Notes: generated by a model not told the origin, from the sequence alone. A DNA stretch of 64,000 nucleotides from Streptomyces sp. NRRL F-5126 (GCF_000721265.1 NZ_JOFZ01000011.1:124001-188000); one strand, 5' to 3'; numbered from the stretch's first letter, positions 34,881 to 45,175 are shown. Program-made: numbers and translations.

Positions 34881-35477
34881 ATGCGCCTGTTCCTCGTCCG
34901 GCACGGCCGGACGGCCTGGTCGGTGTCCGGGCAGCACACCGGCAGGACGGACGTGCCGCTGCTCGACGAGGGGCGCGCGGACGCGAAGGCGCTCGGGCAG
35001 CGCCTGCACCGGACGCCGTGGTCGGGTCTTGCCGGCGCCGAGGTGCGCACCAGCCCGCTCGTGCGCGCGTCGGAGACGTGCGAGCTCGCGGGTTTCGGCG
35101 ACCGCGCCGCGCGCTGGGACGCGCTGCGGGAGTTCCACTACGGCGACTACGAGGGGCTCACGCCCGCGCAGATCACGGCGGTGCGGCCGGGCTGGTTCAT
35201 CTGGCGCGACGGTGTGCCCGGCGGGGAGAGCCTGGCGCGGGTCTCGGAGCGCGCTGACGAGGTGGTCGCTTGGGCCCGGTCGGCACAGCGGGACGCGGTG
35301 GTGTTCGCGCACGGGCACATCCTGCGGGCGATCGGCGCGCGGTGGCTGGGCGAGCCCATCGCGTTCGCCGCGCGCGTGCGCCTCGCACCCGCGTCCCTCT
35401 CGGTACTCGGCTGGGCGTACGGCGCACCGGCGCTGGAGGTCTGGAACGACACCGCGCATCTGGAGGGGCGGGTCTGA
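34881..35477 (+). CDS. Histidine phosphatase family protein (phosphoglycerate mutase-like)
   Basis: 198 residues from ATG 34881 (GGGAG ten bases upstream). [10 protein letters not shown] carries the phospho-accepting His8; [11 protein letters not shown] has the acidic residue and GDYEG loop; [12 protein letters not shown] has the second catalytic His. Probably a small-molecule phosphatase such as a sugar-phosphate or acid phosphatase; true mutases are longer. A second family member is at 62435-63190. Confidence 0.9.
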   Translation: MRLFLVRHGRTAWSVSGQHTGRTDVPLLDEGRADAKALGQRLHRTPWSGLAGAEVRTSPLVRASETCELAGFGDRAARWDALREFHYGDYEGLTPAQITAVRPGWFIWRDGVPGGESLARVSERADEVVAWARSAQRDAVVFAHGHILRAIGARWLGEPIAFAARVRLAPASLSVLGWAYGAPALEVWNDTAHLEGRV

Positions 35478-35622
35478 CCCCCGTCGCCCGGGTACCCGTG
35501 GAGCGGGCTCCCGGCGAGCGCCTGCTCCACGCCCTCTTGCGCCGCGCGGGACAATGGACGACGGTCCCCCGGCGGACCAGGCACGCGTACAGCACGTCCA
35601 GCAGTACCCAGGAGGACACACG

Positions 35623-35973
35623 ATGGCGGATGCCGACCAGGGCGAGCGCCGCATGAGGCCCGCCCCGCTGCTCTTCGAGCCGGCGGCCGCGGCGGCGGAC
35701 CCGGACCGCTTCTTCGGCCTGGAGTCCATGGACGACCCGGCACAGCTGCTCGACAGGTCGACGGAGCTGACGCTGTCGTTCAGAGCGGCCACGGACCGGG
35801 CCGTCGAGTTCCAGGCGGTCGCCGCCGCGCAGCTCGCGGACCCGCGCAGGTTCGACCGCCTCACGGCGGCGGACATCGCGGAGCGTGCGCGGTGGACCGA
35901 GGACTACGCGAAGAAGATGATCGAGTTCGGCAGGGACCTGCAGAACGGCAGGGGCCTGGCCGAGGACACCTGA
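35623..35973 (+). CDS. Small helical protein, unknown function
   Basis: 116 residues, ATG 35623, seven bases after AGGAGG. Soluble and mostly helical, with a clear pattern LDRSTELTLSFRAATDRAVEFQA. The C-terminal 25 residues are acidic/basic mixed (TEDYAKKMIEFGRDLQNG). I do not recognise it; codon use and RBS make it a convincing gene. Confidence 0.72.
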   Translation: MADADQGERRMRPAPLLFEPAAAAADPDRFFGLESMDDPAQLLDRSTELTLSFRAATDRAVEFQAVAAAQLADPRRFDRLTAADIAERARWTEDYAKKMIEFGRDLQNGRGLAEDT

Positions 35974-36023
35974 CCGGCCCGTTCCGGACAGCCGCCGGCG
36001 CAGGCGCGGCCGTCTCGACATTG

Positions 36024-36041
36024 CGGATGCACGTGCATCCG
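36024..36041. promoter_or_regulatory. Perfect 18-bp palindrome before a Prim-Pol-like gene
   Basis: CGGATGCACGTGCATCCG, followed within ten bases by a further half site GCGCATCCGG. It lies about 110 bases before the gene at 36152 and is probably an operator. Confidence 0.55.
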
Positions 36042-36151
36042 AACGCGCATCCGGCATATGCGCTGGGGCAGGTTACGCCCCGTCCCCTGCCGCTGTCCCG
36101 GGATTCGGCAACCGTCGGCCACGCGCCCGTCACCCCGGGTAGACCGGTGTC

Positions 36152-36847
36152 ATGAGCGCCTGGCTGCGAGACGAGAAGACCCACCGCCCCGGTACGGACC
36201 TGCTCGCCCTTCTCGACGAGGCCGAGCGGGCGCGAACGGAGCGGGCGGGGACCGAACGGGCACGCGCCGAGCAGGTGACGCCGGAGGGCGCGGCCTGGCT
36301 CGCCTCGGCCGCCACATGCCCGCGCTCCGCCCTCTCGCTGTGGCGGGCCCGCCCGGGGCTGCCCGGCGTGCTGCCCTGCGGCTCGGTCTTCGACGTGGTG
36401 AACCTGCCCACCGTCTTCGCCCGCCGGGTGCTCGACCGCATGTGGGCTCAGGGGCCGGGCTCGGGGCCCGTCGCCACGCACCGCGGGCGCGTGCTGCTCT
36501 TCGCCGTGCCCGGCACCGCCCAGCGGCTTCCCGCGCTGATCGGCTGGGAGGAGTGGGGCGGCGCGGACCGCACGGGCGGCGTGCCGCCGGTGCTGTGCCA
36601 CGGCACGGGGGACGCGGTCACCGTGCCCGCCCTGTCGCCGGGGACCGGGCCAGGACCGCGCTGGGTCGTCGCCCCCGGCACGCGCGGTCCCTGGCTGCCC
36701 GGGCCCGAGGTGCTGCTGTGGGCGTGCGTGGGCGCGGCCCGCGGGGCGCCGCGCCGGTGCGAGGACGGGGCGGTTCCCGCGGCACGGCGCCGACCTGCCG
36801 CTTCGCCGTCGTTTATCGATTTTTCCTCTCACCGCTCCGGGTGCTAA
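36152..36847 (+). CDS. Prim-Pol-like protein, second family member
   Basis: 231 residues. Begins MSAWLRDEKTHRP, has a Glu/Arg-rich helix (ERARTERAGTERARAEQ), then PCGSVFDVVNLPTVFARRVL, GPVATHRGRVLLFAVPG and WVVAPGTRGPWLPG. This order matches the N-terminal Prim-Pol-like family seen at 27276-27755. Catalytic residues of true primases are not evident. Its end lies 18 bases before tRNA-Lys, so the tRNA promoter overlaps its 3' end. Confidence 0.65.
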   Translation: MSAWLRDEKTHRPGTDLLALLDEAERARTERAGTERARAEQVTPEGAAWLASAATCPRSALSLWRARPGLPGVLPCGSVFDVVNLPTVFARRVLDRMWAQGPGSGPVATHRGRVLLFAVPGTAQRLPALIGWEEWGGADRTGGVPPVLCHGTGDAVTVPALSPGTGPGPRWVVAPGTRGPWLPGPEVLLWACVGAARGAPRRCEDGAVPAARRRPAASPSFIDFSSHRSGC

Positions 36848-36865
36848 TGTCTACGACGTCAGCAG

Positions 36866-36939
36866 GCGCCGCTAGCTCAGTTGGTTAGAGCAGCTGACTC
36901 TTAATCAGCGGGTCCGGGGTTCGAGTCCCTGGCGGCGCA
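36866..36939 (+). tRNA. tRNA-Lys, anticodon CTT
   Basis: Full cloverleaf of 74 bases: acceptor GCGCCGC/GCGGCGC, D arm GCTC..GAGC, anticodon stem GCTGA/TCAGC around CTCTTAA, T arm CGGGG-TTCGAGT-CCCTG, discriminator A, CCA not encoded. A TAATGT box about 20 bases upstream may be its -10. Identical to the tRNA at 46155-46228. Confidence 0.97.
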
Positions 36940-36945
36940 CAGACG

Positions 36946-36981
36946 ACGGAGGGCCTCCACCGGCAGGTGGGGGCCCTCCGT
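36946..36981 (+). terminator. Terminator after tRNA-Lys
   Basis: Stem ACGGAGGGCC / GGCCCTCCGT (10 bp) with a 16-base loop, seven bases after the tRNA. It also faces the end of the metalloprotease gene. Confidence 0.8.
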
Positions 36982-37001
36982 GCGTACGGGGGCGGGGCGC
37001 G

Positions 37002-38255
37002 TCAGGCGTGGGCGTCGGTGGTGATCTTCACCGTCCACGCCCCCGTCCCGCTGCGGTCCGCCACCTCCACCGAGATCCGCTCCCCCGGCACGGTGTACGT
37101 CTCGCCGACGCCGAGCGGGGCGTCCGCGAGCGGCGGGTAGACGGAGCTGCCCTGGCAGGCCGACGTGTGCGGGTGGGTGTCGTACACGTGGATCGGGCCG
37201 CCGCCCGACTCCGTGGCGCTGCGGACGCGGTAGATCAGCACTCCCTCCCGGCAGGTGGTGGCGTCGTTGCCGACGGCGGCGCGCGCCTCCACGGCGATCG
37301 CGGAGTCCTCCCCCGTCCTGATGACGACGAGGCGGGTGCCCGCGCGGCCGGCGGCGGACCTGGGCGCCGAGACCGGCTCCAGGGTGAACATCGAGGACCC
37401 GGCCTTCTGCACGCACCGCACCTGGCGGTCGTCCAGCCAGCCGAGCTTCCATTTCAGCCATCCGAACAGGTCGGGCGCGAGGCCGAACTGGCTGCCCATC
37501 ACGTCCCAGTCGCCGACGTAGGTGTCCCAGTCGCCCTTGCCGTCCGCGGGGCGGTGGTAGAGGTCGGGCAGGTCGAAGACGTGGCCCGTCTCGTGCGCGA
37601 GGACGTTGTGGTCGGGCGGGTGGTGTTCGAACACGGTCACGACGCGTCCGATGTCCGTTCCATCAGCGTGCATCGGGTGGTCGAAGTTGACCACCTTCGT
37701 CGCGTCCGAGTCGACGCCCGGCGCGTCCGGGTCCGCCACGAGGTAGACGACCTGGTACTTCGCGAAGTCCACGGCAGGGTCGGACACCCGCAGGGCGTCG
37801 CGCAGGTACATGTCCCGGCGCGCGGGCGCCCAGTCCCGCTTGATGCGGTACGCGGTGGAGGGCCTGGGCATCTCGAGCCACCGGTGCTGCGGGTGGTTGC
37901 GCAGGACGAACCGGCCGTAGGAGGAGCGGTTCCAGAAGCGGCTGGTGGCCGGGAAGTGGTCGGCGGCCAGTTCGCTCGGGGTCGTCTTCGGCACCGAGTC
38001 GGGGAAGGACAGGAAGATCATGACCGAGTCGACACGGTGGTCGGGGCGTACGTAGGCGCTGTTCCAGGTGTCGAGTCCGAGGCTGTGGTGCGCGGCCGTA
38101 CGCGGCAGGGCGCAGGCGTCGGGCGAGGTGGAGGCGGCGACCGTGCCCCCGGTGACCAGCGAGGTCGCGGCGAGGGCCATGAGCGATGTGAGGGCCGCGG
38201 CGGTCCTGCGCAGGCGAGGGCGCTCCCGACCCGGGGATGTCTGCTGACGTTCCAC
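37002..38255 (-). CDS. Secreted M6-type zinc metalloprotease (immune inhibitor A-like)
   Basis: 417 residues. Signal peptide: basic RPRLRRT then hydrophobic to about residue 42 (GGTVAAS, cleavage near A-S). Catalytic LAHETGHVFDLPDLY has zinc ligands His221 and His225, Glu222, and downstream Asp; WDVMGSQ is the Met-turn. M6 proteases are extracellular and degrade host or environmental proteins. It lacks the C-terminal domains of large InhA. Divergent from a GGDEF-EAL gene, with a repeat-rich control region between. Confidence 0.88.
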   Translation of the reverse strand: MERQQTSPGRERPRLRRTAAALTSLMALAATSLVTGGTVAASTSPDACALPRTAAHHSLGLDTWNSAYVRPDHRVDSVMIFLSFPDSVPKTTPSELAADHFPATSRFWNRSSYGRFVLRNHPQHRWLEMPRPSTAYRIKRDWAPARRDMYLRDALRVSDPAVDFAKYQVVYLVADPDAPGVDSDATKVVNFDHPMHADGTDIGRVVTVFEHHPPDHNVLAHETGHVFDLPDLYHRPADGKGDWDTYVGDWDVMGSQFGLAPDLFGWLKWKLGWLDDRQVRCVQKAGSSMFTLEPVSAPRSAAGRAGTRLVVIRTGEDSAIAVEARAAVGNDATTCREGVLIYRVRSATESGGGPIHVYDTHPHTSACQGSSVYPPLADAPLGVGETYTVPGERISVEVADRSGTGAWTVKITTDAHA

Positions 38256-38650
38256 GAAGGCCTCCGGCCGCGGAGTTCATGTGACGTCATCCACTTTGTG
38301 ATGTTTTGTTATGTCATGCCCGTCGGGGGGAACCGGCCGGGTGAGGGCTTGCTTCCGGTGGGCGCCCGGGAGCGCCGCGCGGGGCCGCGGGCGCCGCGCG
38401 CGCCGTGGCGACACTCCGATCGGGCGAGGCTTTCGGTCACGGAACGTCACAAAACGTCATGTCGCGCGTGACCTGCGTCGCAGATATGCAGAAACGGTCA
38501 ACCGATGGGCGGACGGCGCCCGCCCGGCCGCCCGTTCACCGTTCCGTGGCTGGAACACGCCCCCGCGCTGGCTCTATGATCGGCTCACTTTCCCGGTCCG
38601 ACCGTCCCTGACCGCCCTTGTACGACACGACTGCACCGTGGGAGCGAGCC
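38256..38650. other. Divergent intergenic region with phased GTCAC-type repeats
   Basis: 395 bases without a gene between the metalloprotease and the c-di-GMP enzyme. At 38436-38460, GTCAC, GTCAC and GTCAT occur at exactly 10-base spacing. At 38299-38315 a related element TGATGTTTTGTTATGTC lies in the opposite orientation, and TGACGTCA is at 38282-38289. The rest shows no feature. Direct repeats one helix turn apart are typical for OmpR-type regulators. Confidence 0.5.
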
Positions 38651-40546
38651 GTGAGCGCAACCTCCGAAGAACCGCGATCGGCGGCAGTCCCGGCGCACGG
38701 CGAGGCTCGCCCGGCGGACGCCACGGTGACCGACCGTCACCCGTTCGGGGGAGCGTGCGGCGGCGCGCGTCCGAGCGACTATCGTGCCGCGTTCAACGCG
38801 GCCCAGCTCGCCATGGCGTTCCTCGACGACGAGGGCACGGTGCTCGGCGCCAACGCCGCGCTGTCCGACCTCCTCGGCGCGTGCGGGACCGCCCTGGCCG
38901 GGCAGGCGGCCGCCGACCTCGTCGACCTTGCCTCCGACGCCCGCACGTGGCACGCCTATCGCGAGGTGCTGCGCGGCAGGCGGCCCCGGCTGCGCTGCAC
39001 GCGTCGCCTCAAGCACCCCGAGGGGCGGGCCGTCTGGGCCGAGGTCACCGTCGCGCCCGTGGCGGGCACCGACGGCGGTGCGCTGCTGGCGGTGAGCGAC
39101 ATCAGCGACCGGCGCGAGTTGCAGGCGCGCCTGCGCCACCTGCAGATGCACGATCCGGTGACCCGGCTGCCCAACAGGGCCCTGTTCTTCGAGCGCCTCA
39201 CGGCGGCGCTTGAGTCCTCGACCGCCGCGCCGCTCGCCGCGCCGGGCACCCGCGACGGCGGGGCGTACGAGCAGGGCACGGGCCGGATCGGGCTGCTCTA
39301 CCTCGACCTGGACGGCTTCAAGGCCGTCAACGACACGCTCGGCCACCGCACGGGCGACCGGCTGCTCGCCGCCGTCGCGCGACGCCTGGTCGACTGCGCC
39401 GAGCACGCCGACCGCGAGGGCGGCGGCCACCTCGTGGCCCGGCTCGGCGGCGACGAGTTCGCGCTGCTCGTGGAGGACTCGACGGGCACGGAGCAACTGA
39501 CCTGCCTGGCACGGTCCGTGCTCGACTCGCTCCAGCTGCCGTTCGACCTCGCGGGCCAGCGGCTCGCGCTTTCGGCGTCGATCGGTGTGGTGGAGCGCCC
39601 CTGCGAGTCCACCACACCGACGTGCCTCATGCAGGCCGCCGACACCACGCTGTACTGGGCCAAGGCGGACGGCAAGGCGCGCTGGACGCTGTTCGACCCG
39701 GAGCGCAACGCACACCGGATGACCCGCCAGGCGCTCTCGTCGTCACTGCGCCCCGCCGTCGGACGTGGCGAGTTCCGGCTTGAGTACCAGCCACTGGTGT
39801 GCATGGCCGACAGCTCGGTGCGCGGCGTCGAGGCACTGGTGCGCTGGCAGCACCCGCAGTTCGGGATGCTGACGCCGAACCGGTTCATCACCCTGGCCGA
39901 GGAGGACGGTTCGATCGTCCAGCTGGGCAGCTGGGTGCTGCGCACGGCGTGCCGGCAGGCGCGGCGCTGGCAGCTCGCGCACCCCGGCGCCGAGCCGCTG
40001 GTCATGAGCGTCAACGTCGCCGTGCGGCAGGTGTGGGACTCCGACCTGGTGGCGGAGGTCGGCGACGTCCTGGCGGAGACGGGTCTCGCGCCCGAGCTGC
40101 TCCAGCTCGAACTGACGGAGTCCGCGGTGATGGGCTCGGCCGGACGCCCCCTTCAGGCGCTCCAGGCGCTCAGCGAGATGGGTGTGCGCATCGCCATCGA
40201 CGACTTCGGCACGGGATACTCGAACCTGGCGTACCTGAGCCGGCTCCCGGTGTCGGCGCTCAAGCTGGACGGCTCGTTCGTACGGGGCTTCCGCTACGAC
40301 GAGGGCGGCACGCACCACAACCCGGCCGACGAGATGATCGTCGAGGCGCTGGTGCAGCTCGCCCACCGGCTGGGTCTCACGGTGACGGCCGAGTGCGTGG
40401 AGACGTCGGTGCAGGCTGAACGCCTGCAGCAGATCGGCTGCGACACCGGCCAGGGCTGGCTGTACTCCCGCCCGGTCGCTCCCGAACGCATCGGCGACCT
40501 GCTGGCCAGGCGCGGCGCGAGCACGAACGCGTCCGCCGACGCCTGA
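38651..40546 (+). CDS. PAS-GGDEF-EAL c-di-GMP enzyme
   Basis: 631 residues from GTG 38651 (GGGAG six bases upstream). A PAS domain (about 40-155) precedes GGDEF with intact RLGGDEFALL (266-270) and EAL with intact GVEALVRW (394-396), plus DDFGTGYS and TAECVE of the phosphodiesterase. Both activities could be alive: synthesis and breakdown of c-di-GMP. The RxxD inhibitory site is not seen at the usual place. In Streptomyces c-di-GMP controls development through BldD. Resembles RmdA/CdgA-type proteins; which orthologue is uncertain. Confidence 0.9.
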   Translation: MSATSEEPRSAAVPAHGEARPADATVTDRHPFGGACGGARPSDYRAAFNAAQLAMAFLDDEGTVLGANAALSDLLGACGTALAGQAAADLVDLASDARTWHAYREVLRGRRPRLRCTRRLKHPEGRAVWAEVTVAPVAGTDGGALLAVSDISDRRELQARLRHLQMHDPVTRLPNRALFFERLTAALESSTAAPLAAPGTRDGGAYEQGTGRIGLLYLDLDGFKAVNDTLGHRTGDRLLAAVARRLVDCAEHADREGGGHLVARLGGDEFALLVEDSTGTEQLTCLARSVLDSLQLPFDLAGQRLALSASIGVVERPCESTTPTCLMQAADTTLYWAKADGKARWTLFDPERNAHRMTRQALSSSLRPAVGRGEFRLEYQPLVCMADSSVRGVEALVRWQHPQFGMLTPNRFITLAEEDGSIVQLGSWVLRTACRQARRWQLAHPGAEPLVMSVNVAVRQVWDSDLVAEVGDVLAETGLAPELLQLELTESAVMGSAGRPLQALQALSEMGVRIAIDDFGTGYSNLAYLSRLPVSALKLDGSFVRGFRYDEGGTHHNPADEMIVEALVQLAHRLGLTVTAECVETSVQAERLQQIGCDTGQGWLYSRPVAPERIGDLLARRGASTNASADA

Positions 40547-40577
40547 CCGCACGCCCGGGCGCCGGGAGGGGACGGTG

Positions 40578-41702
<1,125 letters not shown>

Positions 41703-42015
41703 GTTCGGGTCCTCCAGAGCGAAGCTTCCTCGGTCGGCTGCGACAGCGGAGGTGGACTCCGTTTTATTCCCGGGGCGGTCCCGCTCCGGGCGGGCAGGAT
41801 CGCGCCGCCCGCTCCCGCCCCCACCCTTCCCGCCGGACATATCCCACAACACCCGGACACGGCACCGCAGGAGGCTCACCACAGGGCACCGGAATGTCTC
41901 CTTCCGGACACCGTTCCATTACAGCCGCCGGATCTGCCGCATAGAAATTCTGGACGGGGCAGGCGCGTGCCGAAGTCTGCCCGATACCAAACACCACCGA
42001 GGAGAATGCGAATCC
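41703..42015. other. Divergent region before the ehu operon
   Basis: 313 bases without a gene. It contains CCGGAA-n7-TTCCGG at 41889-41907, a possible operator, and a lower-GC patch (about 41925-42014) where the ehuB promoter and leader probably lie. GAGGAG precedes the ehuB ATG by 11 bases. No clear riboswitch is seen. Confidence 0.45.
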
Positions 42016-42918
42016 ATGGCTGATTTCCCGAACCTGTCCCGCCGGGGCTTCCTCAGCCGTTCCGCCGCCGTCGGTGGACTGCTCGTCGTACCCGGTGCCC
42101 TTACCGCGTGCAGCAAAACCAACACGTCGTCCGGTTCAGGCGACGACGTGCTCGCGAAGCTGCGCAAGCAGGGCTACGTGCGCGTCGCGTACGCCAACGA
42201 GGCACCGTACGGCTACACGGAGCACGGCGTACTCAAGGGCGAGGCGCCCACCCTGCACGCCCACATATTCAAGGCACTCGGCGTCGACAAGCTCAAGCCG
42301 ACGCTCTCCGACTTCGACGGCCTGATCCCCGGCCTCCAGGCCGGCAAGTACGACGTGGTCAGCGCCGGCATGGCGATCACGCCCGAGCGGTGCGCCAACG
42401 CCCTGTTCTCCGAGCCGGAGTTCATCTCCCCCACCGCCATGATGGTGAAGAAGGGCAACCCGAAGAAGCTCACCGACCTCGCGTCGGCGAAGAAGGCCGG
42501 CGTCACCATCGGTGTGATGTCGGGCGCCGTCGAGGCCTCGTACGCGAAGGCCGCCGGCATCCCCGAGGACAAGATCAAGACCCTGCAGAACCAGCAGGAC
42601 GGCGCCGACGCCGTCAAGGGCGGCCGGGTCGACGCGTTCGTCCTCACCGGCATCTCGCTGCGCTGGCTCGCCAGGACGAACCCGACCCTCGAAGTGACCC
42701 CGACGTTCGTGCCGACACTGAACGGCAAGAAGCAGTTCAGCCCCGGCGGCGCCGTCTTCCAGAAGGGCAACGAGGCGCTGCGCGACGCCTTCAACAAGCA
42801 GCTCAAGAAGATCACGTCCGACAAGGCCGAGTACGTCAAGCTGCTGAGCCCCTACGGGTTCACCGCCTCCGAGATACCGCCCGCCACCCTGAAGACCGCG
42901 GACCTGTGCAAGGCCTGA
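42016..42918 (+). CDS. ehuB: EhuB, ectoine/hydroxyectoine-binding lipoprotein
   Basis: 300 residues. Tat-type lipoprotein signal: twin arginine in SRRGFL, hydrophobic core, lipobox LTAC (Cys32). A family 3 solute-binding domain follows (VRVAYANEAPYGYTE, FDGLIPGLQAGKYDVVSAGM). First of four genes in order B-C-D-A, as in actinobacterial ectoine import systems. It would deliver the compatible solutes ectoine or hydroxyectoine to EhuCD. Substrate is inferred from gene order and similarity. Confidence 0.88.
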   Translation: MADFPNLSRRGFLSRSAAVGGLLVVPGALTACSKTNTSSGSGDDVLAKLRKQGYVRVAYANEAPYGYTEHGVLKGEAPTLHAHIFKALGVDKLKPTLSDFDGLIPGLQAGKYDVVSAGMAITPERCANALFSEPEFISPTAMMVKKGNPKKLTDLASAKKAGVTIGVMSGAVEASYAKAAGIPEDKIKTLQNQQDGADAVKGGRVDAFVLTGISLRWLARTNPTLEVTPTFVPTLNGKKQFSPGGAVFQKGNEALRDAFNKQLKKITSDKAEYVKLLSPYGFTASEIPPATLKTADLCKA

Positions 42919-42940
42919 GCGGCCCGGCACCGGAGGCGTC

Positions 42941-43687
42941 ATGAACACCTTCTTCACAGCCTTCTTCGACAACCTTCCACAGGTGCTCTCGGGGCTCGGT
43001 GTGACCGCGGAGGCCACGGTGCTCGGCGGGGTGATCGCGTTCGCGCTGTCGTTCGTGCTGGGACTCATGGCGGGCCACCACAACATCGTGGTCCGCGGTG
43101 TGTCCCGCACGATCGTCGAGTTCTTCCGCGGCACGTCGCTGTACGTCCAGCTGTTCTGGCTGTACTACGCGCTGCCCCTGCTCACCGGCTACCAGCTCAG
43201 CGCACTGTTCTGCGGTGTGGTGGCGTTCGCGCTCAACTTCGGCGCGTACGGCTCCGAGGTGGTGCGCGGCGGCATCAACGCCGTGCCGCGCGCCCAGTGG
43301 GAGGCGGCCGTCGCGCTCAACCTCAGCCCGTACCAGCGGATGCGGCGCGTGATCCTGCCGCAGGCGCTCGCACAGATGATCCCGCCCTTCACCAACCTGC
43401 TGATCCAGCTGCTCAAGGCGACGCCCCTGCTGTGGCTGATCGCGGCGGCCGACCTGATGACGGTCATCGAATCGATCCGCGCCCGAACCGGCGCGTCTCT
43501 CATCGCCTACATCACCCTCCTGGTCTTCTACTTCATCCTCGCCTCGATCCTCACTCTGCTAATGAACCTTCTCGAAAAGGCCGCCAAGGCACGACTCGGC
43601 CAACACACCGGCACCGGCGGACTGTTCCGTAGTCGGAGCGCCGCGAACGCCACCTCGGCCCCCGTGGCGGGGAGTGGTGCGCAGTGA
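42941..43687 (+). CDS. ehuC: EhuC, ectoine ABC transporter permease
   Basis: 248 residues, about five transmembrane helices, His/Glu/Gln/Arg-type polar amino acid permease. The EAA loop is GINAVPRAQWEAAVALNLSP. Starts 22 bases after ehuB; its stop overlaps the ehuD GTG start (GTGA), so the two are coupled. C-terminal 35 residues are cytosolic and Ser/Gly-rich. Confidence 0.88.
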   Translation: MNTFFTAFFDNLPQVLSGLGVTAEATVLGGVIAFALSFVLGLMAGHHNIVVRGVSRTIVEFFRGTSLYVQLFWLYYALPLLTGYQLSALFCGVVAFALNFGAYGSEVVRGGINAVPRAQWEAAVALNLSPYQRMRRVILPQALAQMIPPFTNLLIQLLKATPLLWLIAAADLMTVIESIRARTGASLIAYITLLVFYFILASILTLLMNLLEKAAKARLGQHTGTGGLFRSRSAANATSAPVAGSGAQ

Positions 43688-44331
43688 ACGGTTTCACATT
43701 CGACTGGGGCGCGGCGGGAGACGTCCTGCCCCTGTTGCTGGACGGTTTCCGGATCACCCTGCTCGCCACGGTGCTCGGCTTCCTCGTGGGGGCCGTGCTC
43801 GGGCTGCTGATCGCGATCGCGCGCAGGGCACCCACCCGATTCGTGACGGCGCCGGTACGCGGTGTCATGGAGTTCATCAGGTCCACACCGCTGCTCGTCC
43901 AGCTGGTGGGTGCCGCAACCGTGTTCTCCAGCGTCGACCCGCTGGTCATCGGCATCATCGTGCTCGGCGTCCACTACGCCACCTACACCTCCGAGGTGTA
44001 CCGGGCGGGCATCGACGGCGTGCCGAAGGGCCAGTGGGAGGCGTCGAGGGCGCTGTCGCTCTCGCCGGTGCGCACCTGGCGGGCCGTGGTCCTGCCGCAG
44101 GCGGTGCGCAACGTGCTGCCCGCGCTCGGCAACTACGCCATCTCGATGTTCAAGGAGACGCCGTTCCTCGCCGTGATCACCGTCCAGGAGATGGTGTTCG
44201 AGGCCCGCAAGTACGGGGCGGACCACTTCGCCTACACCGAGGCGTTCACGCTCGCGGGGCTGATCTTCCTCGTCGCGAGCTACCCGACGTCGCTGTTGAT
44301 GAGAAAGCTGGAGAAGCGCCTTGGCCACTGA
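43684..44331 (+). CDS. ehuD: EhuD, ectoine ABC transporter permease
   Basis: 215 residues, five helices, same family as EhuC. EAA loop: AGIDGVPKGQWEASRALSLS. Overlaps ehuC by four bases and ehuA by eleven, showing tight translation coupling. Likely forms the membrane heterodimer with EhuC. Confidence 0.88.
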   Translation: MNGFTFDWGAAGDVLPLLLDGFRITLLATVLGFLVGAVLGLLIAIARRAPTRFVTAPVRGVMEFIRSTPLLVQLVGAATVFSSVDPLVIGIIVLGVHYATYTSEVYRAGIDGVPKGQWEASRALSLSPVRTWRAVVLPQAVRNVLPALGNYAISMFKETPFLAVITVQEMVFEARKYGADHFAYTEAFTLAGLIFLVASYPTSLLMRKLEKRLGH

Positions 44332-45175
44332 CCCGCTGCACAAGACGACGGCCGAGTCCACCGCCGGTGCGGGCAAGCCCGCCGGCGCCGTGCCGCAGCA
44401 GAAGAGCGGCACACCGATCGTCCACTTCGACCAGGTCGAGAAGCGCTACGGCGACCATCTCGTGCTCGATAAGCTGGACTTCGAGGTCAAGCGCGGCGAA
44501 CACGTGACGCTGATCGGGCCGAGCGGCTCGGGCAAGACCACCATCCTGCGGCTGCTGATGACGCTGGAGCGGCTCAGCGGCGGGGTGATCTGGGTGGACG
44601 GCGAACCGCTGTCGCACACCGGGAAGCCCGACGGCTCGCTGCGGCCCGCCACCGAGAAGGAGCTGCGGGAGTCCCGCAGGAAGATCGGCATGGTCTTCCA
44701 GCAGTTCAACCTCTTCCCGAACATGAACGTGCTGCGCAACATCACCGAGGCGCCGATCACCGTGCTCGGTGTGGAGCGCGCCGAGGCGGAGGCACGCGCC
44801 AGGGAACTGCTCGAACTCGTGGGCCTCGGCGACAAGGTGAACGCGCACCCGACCCAGCTGTCCGGCGGGCAGCAGCAGCGGGTCGCGATCGCCAGGGCCC
44901 TCGCGATGCGGCCGGAGATCCTGCTGCTCGACGAGGTCACATCGGCGCTCGACCCCGAGCTGGTGGCGGGCGTGCTCGACCTGCTGCGCCAGATCGCGCA
45001 CGACACGGACATCACCATGCTGTGCGTCACGCACGAGATGAACTTCGCGCGCGACGTGTCGGACCAGGTGCTGATGTTCGACTCGGGGCGGATCGTGGAG
45101 CAGGGGACGCCGGAGAAGATCTTCACCGACCCCGAGCACAAGCGCACCAGGGAGTTCCTGAACGCGGTGCTGTGA
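44321..45175 (+). CDS. ehuA: EhuA, ectoine ABC transporter ATPase
   Basis: 284 residues. TTG start at 44321, eight bases after GGAG. Walker A GPSGSGKTT, Q-loop FQQFNLFPNMNV, signature LSGGQQQRVAIARAL, Walker B ILLLDEVTSALDPE, and the H-loop His in CVTHEM. The N-terminal 30 residues are a low-complexity extension. Powers the import through EhuCD. Confidence 0.92.
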   Translation: MATDPLHKTTAESTAGAGKPAGAVPQQKSGTPIVHFDQVEKRYGDHLVLDKLDFEVKRGEHVTLIGPSGSGKTTILRLLMTLERLSGGVIWVDGEPLSHTGKPDGSLRPATEKELRESRRKIGMVFQQFNLFPNMNVLRNITEAPITVLGVERAEAEARARELLELVGLGDKVNAHPTQLSGGQQQRVAIARALAMRPEILLLDEVTSALDPELVAGVLDLLRQIAHDTDITMLCVTHEMNFARDVSDQVLMFDSGRIVEQGTPEKIFTDPEHKRTREFLNAVL

